In this document: piece by piece, positions 1 through 5,276 of the stretch
Layout of the letters: each line of letters starts with the position of its first letter
How positions within the stretch are numbered: the first letter of the stretch is position 1
Source: Rariglobus sp967755175
GTDB taxonomy: Bacteria > Verrucomicrobiota > Verrucomicrobiia > Opitutales > Opitutaceae
DNA length: 5,330 bases
Direction of reading: 5' to 3'
NCBI GenBank assembly: GCA_967755175.1
Contig: CBRAFO010000190.1
Span: forward strand, 1 to 5,330
Made by a program: the position numbers and the translations under genes
The notes under the pieces: generated by a model
Database searches by the model: none
What the model saw: the letters and a program-made list of their open reading frames with translations, nothing else
What the model was told of the DNA's origin: nothing

Positions 1-380
1 GGCTGCACGAGCAACACAAATCCAGGTCGGTCAGCCAACGCTACATCAAGCCCGATGGCACCTTCGCCACGCGTGATTTGCAGGCGAATATAAAGTTCCC
101 CCGCGCTGCCCGTGCGAGCACGCCAGGCTGCGACCGTCTTTTTGATTTCCGCCAGCATTTCGGCCTGCGTCCACGACAGCGTCATATACAAAGCAGCTGC
201 GGAGCGCTCCAGGCGTTGCCAATGCGGATCCCAGGCAAAAATCACGCCCTGATAAGTGCGCCAGACCTCGTAAATGGCGTCTCCATAAAGAAAGCCCCGG
301 TTAAGCGGAGCGATGGACGGTTCGTCGGCGGGATGAAGGCGGCCGTTGGTATTGGCCTGTATAAAATGGGCGGGAGGCAT
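1..380 (-). CDS. Class IV (fold-type IV) PLP-dependent aminotransferase, N-terminal part, runs off window
   Basis: The minus strand is open from an ATG at 380 to the window edge, giving 126 residues with no stop. The translation has the hallmark N-terminal pattern of the branched-chain / D-amino-acid aminotransferase and aminodeoxychorismate lyase fold: an NG near residue 12, then NRGFLYGDAIYEVWRTYQG (27-45), HWQRLERSAAAL (53-64) and a strand ending YIRLQITRGEG (97-107). The family transfers amino groups with PLP, or cleaves aminodeoxychorismate, in the cytoplasm. The PLP-binding lysine lies further on and is outside the window, so neither activity nor substrate can be assigned. The start is uncertain: a GGGAGG at 401-406 sits 20 bases upstream, and an in-frame GTG lies at 398. 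ATG 380 is preferred because it gives the usual short lead before the NG motif. The upstream minus-strand gene is separated from it by a strong terminator, so this gene probably has its own promoter. Family call firm; subfamily open. Confidence 0.88.
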   Translation of the reverse strand, partial: MPPAHFIQANTNGRLHPADEPSIAPLNRGFLYGDAIYEVWRTYQGVIFAWDPHWQRLERSAAALYMTLSWTQAEMLAEIKKTVAAWRARTGSAGELYIRLQITRGEGAIGLDVALADRPGFVLLVQ

Positions 381-426
381 GGCGAACCATGACCCCACAC
401 CCTCCCGGCCCGGTGGCGCAAGCGGT

Positions 427-464
427 AAAACAAAACGCCTCCGTGTAATTAAACACGGAGGCGT
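427..464 (-). terminator. Rho-independent terminator of the histone-like HTH gene
   Basis: A perfect 12-bp inverted repeat, ACGCCTCCGTGT (435-446) against ACACGGAGGCGT (453-464), encloses a 6-base AT loop. Read on the minus strand it is followed at once by the T-rich tract TTTGTTTTA (434-426). It starts about 30 bases after the stop codon at 494. The plus-strand side has no T-run, so it should terminate only minus-strand transcription, insulating the aminotransferase gene from its neighbour. Confidence 0.88.
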
Positions 465-493
465 CGCACAAAACGAATTTTAATCCGTTAAGC

Positions 494-943
494 TTACGAA
501 GCGGAGGCCTCGGGAGCGGCGGCAGCAGCTGCAGGAGCGGCGGCGCGGGCTTTGACGAGACCGGCTTCCTTCTTGATATTCTGCACGCTGGGCAGGGAGA
601 TACCAAAGGACTTGGCGATCTCGGCGCCAGACTTGCCATCCTGCACGGCGGCGATCACCTGCTGCTTCAGCTCGGGAGTGATCTTGGCGCGGGTGCGCTT
701 GCCGGCTTTTTCAGCCTTCGGGGCTTTGGCGGCCTTAGCGGCCTTGACCTTCTTGCCCTTACCCTTGCCAGCTTTGCCGGCGGCGGCCTTCAGGGCCTTG
801 ATGAATTCGTTGAGGTTAGAATATCCGTAATCACCGGGGAGCTTGGAGAGAGCCGCAACGCGATCAGTAGCGAGCTTGGCCTCAGCCTGAGCGATCTTAG
901 CTTTTGCTTTTTCGAGTTCTGCAATTTGGTCTGTGAATGACAT
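494..943 (-). CDS. Small basic histone-H1-like protein with C-terminal helix-turn-helix, putative nucleoid-associated or regulatory DNA-binding protein
   Basis: This 149-residue protein has four visible parts. Residues 1-35 are charged and heptad-like (MSFTDQIAELEKAKAK onward), suggesting a short coiled coil for oligomerisation. Residues 36-54 form a short conserved-looking block with GDYGYSNLNEFI. Residues 55-87 are a Lys/Ala/Gly-rich linker with repeated AAK and KAxKA units, like the tail of eukaryotic H1 or bacterial H1-like proteins. Residues 88-131 read as a three-helix HTH (ITPELKQQVIAAVQDG, then AEIAKSFGISLPSVQNIKKE), similar to resolvase/transposase-type HTHs. The tail is Ala/Pro-rich. 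No catalytic domain follows, so it is unlikely to be a recombinase. Binding DNA, through both the basic tail and the HTH, is a reasonable inference; the target is unknown. The ATG at 943 has no clear Shine-Dalgarno. It is the first gene on its side of the divergent region and ends in its own terminator, so it is probably monocistronic. Confidence 0.88.
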   Translation of the reverse strand: MSFTDQIAELEKAKAKIAQAEAKLATDRVAALSKLPGDYGYSNLNEFIKALKAAAGKAGKGKGKKVKAAKAAKAPKAEKAGKRTRAKITPELKQQVIAAVQDGKSGAEIAKSFGISLPSVQNIKKEAGLVKARAAAPAAAAAAPEASAS

Positions 944-986
944 ATCGGGGCGAGACTCATAGTATGATCGCCGGTTATCAAGTCTA

Positions 987-1001
987 TATTATCGAATAAT
1001 A
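987..1001. promoter_or_regulatory. AT-rich inverted repeat upstream of the HTH gene, candidate operator or promoter element
   Basis: TATTAT and ATAATA (6-bp perfect arms) flank a 3-base centre, in an AT-rich patch 44-58 bases upstream of the ATG at 943. The minus strand across it contains GATAAT, one base from the consensus -10, but I see no matching -35 at 16-18 bases. It may be part of the promoter or a binding site, perhaps for the downstream HTH protein itself; that is inference only. Confidence 0.3.
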
Positions 1002-1486
1002 CAGAATCCACGCAGGGCTAAATCAAATGACCATGACGTGATACTCAGCCTTCCACAACGATTTCGCCCCCATATTAAAGGCATACGCAGCCCCCTAGCG
1101 CAGGCGGACGCCACTCAATTTCACGCCTATTGCCAAGGGCTTATGTTTACACACATCCACAAATAAAAGCTCCCCGGGATTGGGCTTTGTCGCCTTTCGA
1201 CAATTAACACCAAAGACAAGTTATCATCCGGTGATTCCACGAAGATAATCTCCGGGTTTACCCGGTGCACGGATCACTACACGCCAAAATAGACGAGCAT
1301 CTCCCGGGCTATATGGCGGCACTCGTCTCGCTATCATTAACACAGCCACCCTACTGCCAGGCTCTGAATGTATGAAGCACCCTTCGTATGACGGCTCGAT
1401 TCCCCGCAATAAACGTCATTCACTATCCCCTCATCCCCGGTCGCATGACCCTGATCGCTGATTGATTCCCGGGCTTCCGGCTTGCG

Positions 1487-1505
1487 CGAGTCCGCGGAGG
1501 ACTCG
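1487..1505 (+). promoter_or_regulatory. Hairpin overlapping the Shine-Dalgarno of the HTH-hydrolase gene
   Basis: CGAGTCC (1487-1493) and GGACTCG (1499-1505) pair perfectly over 7 bp around the loop GCGGA. The Shine-Dalgarno GGAGG (1496-1500) is half in the loop and half in the stem. It sits 15 bases before the ATG at 1516, longer than usual. An in-frame TAG directly upstream rules out an earlier start in that frame. The layout is compatible with weak or regulated translation initiation. Confidence 0.45.
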
Positions 1506-1515
1506 TTATTAGCGC

Positions 1516-2346
1516 ATGGCCCGCCTCCCTCTTGAAGATAATTTTACCGACGTCATCGCCAAAGCCCAACGCGGCCTGAAGATCAGCGATGAACAACTCG
1601 CCGAGCGCTCCGAGGTATCCATGGAGGATCTGGCCGCCGTCAAATCCGGCCATCTCCTCGACGCCGTCATCCGCCGCGTCGCCCGCCACCTCAAGCTCAG
1701 CTCCAACGCGCTGGAGAACCTCGCCCACAAACGCAATTACCCGACGGCCCCCGTTTTCGCGCGCGGTTTCGTGATGTTCAATACGCCCTACGGCGAGAGC
1801 ACCGTGAACAGCTATCTGGTATGGGATGCCCGTTCCCGTTTCGCGGCGGTCTTCGATACCGGTGCCAACGCCGAGTCGCTCATCGCCACCATCGAGGCCG
1901 AAGACCTCGACGTGCGTCACATCTTTATTACCCACACGCACGAGGATCACATCGCCGCCCTCCCTGCCCTCGCCGCTGCCTGTCCGCGGGCCGAAGTCTG
2001 GTCGAGCGAACGCGAACCCGTTAACCATCCCGGGGCCAAAACCTTTGCCGAAAACGCGCATTTCCACGTCGGCAACGAGATCGCCATCAAGACCCTCTTC
2101 ACGTGGGGCCACTCCCCCGGCCAAACCACTTACTTCATCACCGGCCTGAGCTGGCCCATCGCCATCGTGGGCGATTCTCTATTCTCCTGCTCGATCGGCG
2201 GCACCGCCACCCACTACGCCGACCAGCTGCGCAACGACAACGACAAGATCTTCACCCTGCCGCGCAACAGCGTGATCGCACCCGGCCACGGCCCGCTCAC
2301 CACCCTCACGTTCGAGAAACAGCATAACCCGTTTTTCTCCCGCTGA
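1516..2346 (+). CDS. XRE-like HTH domain fused to a metallo-beta-lactamase-fold hydrolase (glyoxalase II-like)
   Basis: The protein has 276 residues. Residues 8-72 have the five-helix pattern of a Cro/XRE-type HTH (TDVIAKAQRGL, SDEQLAERSEV, SMEDLAAVKSG, then DAVIRRVARHLKL). Residues 80-260 are a metallo-beta-lactamase fold with every expected metal ligand: THTHEDH gives H140, H142, D144 and H145, WGHSPGQ gives H199, GDSLF gives D220, and GHGP gives H258. That is the two-metal set of the glyoxalase II branch, which hydrolyses thioesters or related esters; the substrate cannot be read from sequence. There is no signal peptide, so it is probably cytoplasmic. The HTH could sense or regulate, or serve as a protein interaction module, because many XRE-like domains in enzymes have lost DNA binding. 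It is the first of three plus-strand genes; the dehydrogenase start lies 65 bases beyond its stop. The domain calls are firm, the role is not. Confidence 0.92.
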   Translation: MARLPLEDNFTDVIAKAQRGLKISDEQLAERSEVSMEDLAAVKSGHLLDAVIRRVARHLKLSSNALENLAHKRNYPTAPVFARGFVMFNTPYGESTVNSYLVWDARSRFAAVFDTGANAESLIATIEAEDLDVRHIFITHTHEDHIAALPALAAACPRAEVWSSEREPVNHPGAKTFAENAHFHVGNEIAIKTLFTWGHSPGQTTYFITGLSWPIAIVGDSLFSCSIGGTATHYADQLRNDNDKIFTLPRNSVIAPGHGPLTTLTFEKQHNPFFSR

Positions 2347-2411
2347 ACCCCGGCCCAACCGGGCCAACTGCGCGTTTCTTGTCACCGCTTCTCCCCGCCC
2401 CCGACCCCACC

Positions 2412-3308
2412 ATGCCTGAAACCATCGCCTTCGTCGGAGTCGGCCGCATGGGCGCCAACATGGCCCGCCGCCTGAAGGACTGCGGTCACACGATCTCCAC
2501 CGTTTACGACGTTCACGCGCCCACCGCGTCCGCCCTCGCCGCCGAGCTGGGCGCACGCCACGCCTCCACCCTCGCCGAGGTCACCACGTCCGCGTCGCTC
2601 ATCTTCACCGTGGTGACCGACGATGCCGCGCAGCGCTCGATCTTCAGTGACTCCGGCTCCGTCGCTGGCGACTCGTTGCTCATCGGTGCGAACGGCAAAA
2701 CCTTCGTCAACTGCGCCACCCTCACGCCAAAGGTCCACATTGAGATCGCCCGCCGCGCCCGCGCAGCCGGTGCCGAAGCGCTCGAAGCCTGCATGGCCTC
2801 GTCCATTCCTCAGGCTCGCAACGGCACGCTCTATCTTATGTGCGCCGGCGAACGCGCCACCTTTGATCGCCTTGAGCCTGTTCTGCTCAACTTGAGCAAC
2901 GCCCTGCGTTACATCGGGCCCGCCGGCCAAGCCTCCCAGGTCAAAGCGCTCGTCAACATGGTCATGAACATCAACACCGCCGCGCTCGCCGAAGGACTCG
3001 GACTCGGTCACGCGCTCGGTCTCGACCTGAACATGTTGCGCGAGGTGTTTGCCCAGACCGGAGCCAATTCGCAGGTCCTCAAAACCGACGGCGAAGACAT
3101 GCAGAACCGTGCCCACGACTGCTATTTTTCCAGCGCCCACGCCGCCAAAGACTCCACCATCGCGTGGACGCTCGGAGCCGAAGCCGGTCTCAGCCTGCCG
3201 CTCGCCGCCGCGACCAAGCTTCAATACGACCGCCTCGTCGCCTTGGGTCGTGGCGACCTCGATAAATCAGCCGTCGCCGAGCTCACGTTCCCCGGACGAC
3301 TGAGCTAG
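2412..3308 (+). CDS. NAD(P)-dependent beta-hydroxyacid dehydrogenase, 3-hydroxyisobutyrate dehydrogenase family
   Basis: The protein has 298 residues, the usual length for the family. The N-terminal Rossmann domain opens with IAFVGVGRMGANMARRL, with G9, G11 and G14 as the dinucleotide-binding glycines, and continues to VVTDDAAQ (67-74). The helical C-terminal domain has the catalytic-lysine segment GPAGQASQVKALVN (169-182; K178, N182) and the late AAKD motif (K246, D247). Relatives oxidise 3-hydroxyisobutyrate, tartronate semialdehyde or similar hydroxyacids, or reduce glyoxylate or succinic semialdehyde. The usual substrate-binding stretch with S-G-G is altered here to EACMASSIPQARNGTL (125-140), so the substrate may differ from the named enzymes. 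The ATG at 2412 is chosen because it lies just before the Rossmann strand; a TTG at 2379 would add 11 Pro-rich residues. No Shine-Dalgarno is evident. It lies between the hydrolase and the kinase in the same orientation. Confidence 0.9.
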   Translation: MPETIAFVGVGRMGANMARRLKDCGHTISTVYDVHAPTASALAAELGARHASTLAEVTTSASLIFTVVTDDAAQRSIFSDSGSVAGDSLLIGANGKTFVNCATLTPKVHIEIARRARAAGAEALEACMASSIPQARNGTLYLMCAGERATFDRLEPVLLNLSNALRYIGPAGQASQVKALVNMVMNINTAALAEGLGLGHALGLDLNMLREVFAQTGANSQVLKTDGEDMQNRAHDCYFSSAHAAKDSTIAWTLGAEAGLSLPLAAATKLQYDRLVALGRGDLDKSAVAELTFPGRLS

Positions 3309-3396
3309 CACTCCTCCGTCAGGCGAGTGCCAGGCACCGGTAGCATTCTCCCCAACAGCCTCCCGCATACCACGGTGGATTTGGCATAGACTCCCG

Positions 3397-4893
3397 ATGG
3401 ATGTTTCCCCAGTGATGGAACCCATGAGTTCAGTCCAGCGCAGAAAGTCCGTTTTGATCTTCGCGCTGGCCTTCGCCCTCCTCGGCGCACTGGGCGCGAT
3501 CATCGTCCCGACTGTTTTAGAAGGAACCGAGGTCACCCCGCAGTATTACATACTCTGCCTCTCGATCATCGGATGCGTGCTGCTGGTTGCGGGCGGTTAC
3601 GTCTGGGATCGGTCCATGATGCACAGGCTCCGAGACGTGACCCGTCGCGCCGAAACAGCCGCGATGGATGCCGACCACGATGACGTTCACGACGAAGTCA
3701 TTGGCTTGGCCCGTAAAATCGAGCGCATGGCCCAATCCCTTCAAAAGCTCGAAGCCAGTTATCGCGCCGTCGTCGAAGACCAGTCGGACCTCATCTGCCG
3801 CTACAGCCCCGAAGGTAAACTCACCTTCGTCAATGGCGCCTACGCCCGCTTCCTCGGCCGCAAACGCCTCGAACTGATCGGTCAGCCCTGCCTCCTCCTC
3901 ACCTCCGGCCTCATTAAGCTGAACGCTGGCCCGCTTCCTGAAGCCGCCCTGTTCGAGCACGCCTCGACCGATTCCTGCCGCACCACGGTCATCCATTCCT
4001 GGACACACCGTGCCATCAAGGACTCGGACGGAAATATCATCGAATACCAAGCCGTCGGCCACGACGTCACCGCGCGCAAGGAAGCCGAACTCGCCCTCGT
4101 TACTGCGAAGGATGCCGCCGAATCTGCCGATCGCGCCAAGAGCGAGTTTCTCGCCATCGTCAGCCACGAGATCCGCACCCCCATCAACGGCGTTATCGGC
4201 TTCGCCAAACTCCTGCGCGATTCCTCTCTCACCACCGAACAACGTTCCTGCGTGGAGATGATCTCCAGCAGTGGCCGGACGCTGGAATCCCTGATCAGTG
4301 ACATCTTGGACCTGTCCAAAATCGAGGCCGGCAAAATCGAGATCGAGCACTCCCCGTTTTCCCTGCGCGACTGCATGGATGAGATCAGCGCGCTCTTCAC
4401 CCCTCGCGCCCGCGACGCCGGCCTCACCATCACCACCGCGATCAGCCCCGGCTTGCCCCTGCTGGTCAACAGCGACCACGGCCGCCTCCGCCAGATCCTC
4501 AGCAACCTCGTGGGCAACGCGATCAAGTTCACCGAAAAAGGTGGCATCACGATCTCCGTGGCTGCCGCACCCGAGGAAATCATGAACGACGGCGTCAACC
4601 GCGCCGTGCGCCTCCAGTTCAGCGTGCGCGATACCGGCATCGGCATCCCTCCCGACAAGATCAACCAACTCTTCCGCCCGTTCAGCCAAGTGGACACCTC
4701 CGCCAAACGCCGTCGCGGTGGCACCGGACTGGGACTGATCATCGCCAAACGCCTCTGCGAACGCATGGGCGGCGCGATCTCCGTCGAAAGCCGTGTAGGG
4801 GAAGGCTCGACCTTCTACTTCAGCATTCTCGCTGATTATGAGATCGGCCACAGCACTCCGCCCTTCGCCACGGGTAAATCGGGGAAAGTGTAG
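3397..4893 (+). CDS. Membrane-bound PAS sensor histidine kinase
   Basis: The protein has 498 residues. Two hydrophobic segments (about 18-41 and 50-69) with only some 10 residues between them anchor it in the inner membrane with almost no periplasmic sensor. A HAMP-like linker follows (about 71-118, with DEVIGLARKIERM), then a PAS domain (about 120-231) ending in the typical GHDVTARKEAE. The HisKA dimerisation domain carries the phospho-acceptor H257 in FLAIVSHEIRTPINGVIGF. The ATPase domain has N box NLVGNAIKFT (N374), G1 DTGIGIP (412-418), F box LFRPFSQ (425-431) and G2 GGTGLGL (441-447). All catalytic motifs are intact, so it should be an active autokinase. There is no receiver domain and no response regulator in the window, so its partner is elsewhere or beyond the edge. 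The signal is probably intracellular or membrane-borne, read by PAS. ATGs at 3415 and 3424 are alternative starts; none has a strong Shine-Dalgarno. Confidence 0.94.
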   Translation: MDVSPVMEPMSSVQRRKSVLIFALAFALLGALGAIIVPTVLEGTEVTPQYYILCLSIIGCVLLVAGGYVWDRSMMHRLRDVTRRAETAAMDADHDDVHDEVIGLARKIERMAQSLQKLEASYRAVVEDQSDLICRYSPEGKLTFVNGAYARFLGRKRLELIGQPCLLLTSGLIKLNAGPLPEAALFEHASTDSCRTTVIHSWTHRAIKDSDGNIIEYQAVGHDVTARKEAELALVTAKDAAESADRAKSEFLAIVSHEIRTPINGVIGFAKLLRDSSLTTEQRSCVEMISSSGRTLESLISDILDLSKIEAGKIEIEHSPFSLRDCMDEISALFTPRARDAGLTITTAISPGLPLLVNSDHGRLRQILSNLVGNAIKFTEKGGITISVAAAPEEIMNDGVNRAVRLQFSVRDTGIGIPPDKINQLFRPFSQVDTSAKRRRGGTGLGLIIAKRLCERMGGAISVESRVGEGSTFYFSILADYEIGHSTPPFATGKSGKV

Positions 4894-4912
4894 CCGGCGC
4901 CCTCGCCGGCTA
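4891..4912. repeat. Palindromic hairpin covering the histidine kinase stop codon
   Basis: TAGCCGGCG (4891-4899) and CGCCGGCTA (4904-4912) form a perfect 9-bp stem with a CCCT loop, and the first TAG is the stop codon of the kinase. No T-run follows on either strand, so it is not a classic intrinsic terminator. It could stabilise the mRNA 3' end, act as a factor-dependent terminator, or be one copy of a dispersed palindromic repeat. The last possibility cannot be tested within this window. Confidence 0.5.
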
Positions 4913-5107
4913 AAGGACAGACCTCCGCCACCCCGAGAGACGTCTGCAAACCCGAACCATCCCGCCCAACGCAAGAATTTGCCCACCGGTTAGCCCTAGC
5001 ACCCACCACGGGCATTCCGCTCCGCCTGGGGTGCCGATCTAAGCGGGGAGGTGTTCACAGCTCATTTCAATGCCTCCATTTTCCGTTCTTGCGGAGGTCT
5101 GTTTTTT
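4912..5107 (+). ncRNA. Candidate structured non-coding RNA, about 190 bases, 6S-like in size and shape
   Basis: The ends of this gene-free segment are complementary. Bases 4912-4928 (AAAGGACAGACCTCCGC) pair with 5091-5107 (GCGGAGGTCTGTTTTTT) over 17 bp with two G-U pairs; the inner 12 bp are perfect. The helix runs straight into a T6 run (5102-5107), as at an intrinsic terminator. Inside lies a long imperfect rod: CCG/CGG and TTAG/CTAA (4986-4993 with 5039-5046), GCACCC/GGGTGC (4999-5004 with 5029-5034) and CGGGC/GCCTG (5009-5013 with 5024-5028). A side hairpin sits on the 3' arm (GGAGGTGTT 5047-5055 with AATGCCTCC 5069-5077). A closed rod about 190 long with a 3'-side hairpin recalls 6S RNA, but I could not match conserved 6S bases. 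I see no SRP, RNase P, tmRNA or T-box signature. No clear promoter was found. A plainer reading is the terminator of the upstream transcript. Confidence 0.42.
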
Positions 5108-5135
5108 CACGCAAGTTCCGCGCTCCTTCAGTCAA

Positions 5136-5209
5136 GGCGCGATAGCCAAGTGGTAAGGCCGAGCTCTGCAAAAGCTCTACCGCCGGTTCGATTCCGGCTC
5201 GCGCCTCCA
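5136..5209 (+). tRNA. tRNA-Cys (anticodon GCA)
   Basis: A full cloverleaf is visible. Acceptor stem GGCGCGA (5136-5142) pairs with TCGCGCC (5199-5205). The D stem is GCC/GGC (5145-5147 with 5157-5159). The anticodon stem GAGCT/AGCTC (5161-5165 with 5173-5177) holds the loop CTGCAAA with anticodon GCA at 5168-5170. The T arm is GCCGG-TTCGATT-CCGGC (5182-5198). The discriminator base is T (5206), the known cysteine identity base, and CCA is encoded (5207-5209). It lies 28 bases after the T-run of the candidate RNA and just before its own terminator; I found no convincing promoter. Confidence 0.97.
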
Positions 5210-5215
5210 AATTTC

Positions 5216-5249
5216 AAAACCGCCCGCTTCACCGCCGCGCGGTTTTTTT
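5216..5249 (+). terminator. Rho-independent terminator after tRNA-Cys
   Basis: AAAACCGC (5216-5223) pairs with GCGGTTTT (5239-5246) over 8 bp, and the T-run of seven (5243-5249) both completes and follows the stem. The loop is 15 bases and GC-rich. It starts 6 bases after the encoded CCA, so it ends the tRNA transcript. Confidence 0.85.
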
Positions 5250-5276
5250 GCGCCCCGATGCCCAAGACCGCCGTCG

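Larger units (their letters stand above)
944..1515. other. Divergent intergenic region with no recognisable gene
   Basis: These 572 bases separate the minus-strand HTH gene from the plus-strand HTH-hydrolase gene and should hold both promoters. No frame gives a protein I recognise; the longest open stretch, 61 codons on the minus strand at 1224-1409, has no family features and no ribosome binding site. The base composition is visibly more AT-rich than the flanking genes. Short inverted repeats are present: CCGGGT-TT-ACCCGG (1252-1265), ATCA/TGAT around 1223-1235, and AGACGAG/CTCGTCT (1291-1297 with 1322-1328). On the plus strand TCGACA (1198-1203) lies 19 bases before TATCAT (1223-1228 region), a possible but over-spaced promoter. 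I see no tRNA, CRISPR or mobile-element end. Confidence 0.6.

Noticed and set aside
78..392. 104-codon plus-strand open frame at the left end
   Set aside because: The opposite strand encodes a convincing class IV aminotransferase across the same bases.
1224..1409. 61-codon minus-strand frame in the intergenic region
   Set aside because: It has no ribosome binding site, no family resemblance, and lies in an AT-richer spacer full of small inverted repeats.
1390..1410. CGGCTCGATTCCCCG resembling a tRNA T arm
   Set aside because: The T stem does not pair (ACGG against CCCC) and no acceptor or anticodon arm can be found around it.
1445..1465. Seven-codon upstream open frame before the HTH-hydrolase
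   Set aside because: It has no Shine-Dalgarno and no codon pattern suggesting attenuation; such short frames are common by chance.
1423..2124. 233-codon open frame on the minus strand
   Set aside because: It lies opposite the HTH-hydrolase gene, with no family features.
2349..2365. CCCGG/CCGGG or GGCCC/GGGCC hairpin after the hydrolase stop
   Set aside because: The 5-bp stems are mutually exclusive and no adjacent T-run is present; chance pairing is likely in GC-rich sequence.
2382..3224. 280-codon open frame on the minus strand
   Set aside because: It is antisense to the clear beta-hydroxyacid dehydrogenase; its composition is Gly/Val/Glu-rich as expected for a shadow frame.
3308..3330. 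GCACTC/GAGTGC hairpin after the dehydrogenase stop as a terminator
   Set aside because: The stem is only 6 bp with an 11-base loop and no T-run follows. It may weakly attenuate but cannot be called a terminator.
3517..4986. 489-codon open frame on the minus strand
   Set aside because: It is antisense to the histidine kinase, whose domains and motifs are complete. Long antisense frames are expected in GC-rich genes, and its translation has no recognisable domain.
4918..5135. T-box or other riboswitch upstream of tRNA-Cys
   Set aside because: There is no T-box sequence or known riboswitch core, and the downstream gene is a tRNA rather than a regulated coding gene.
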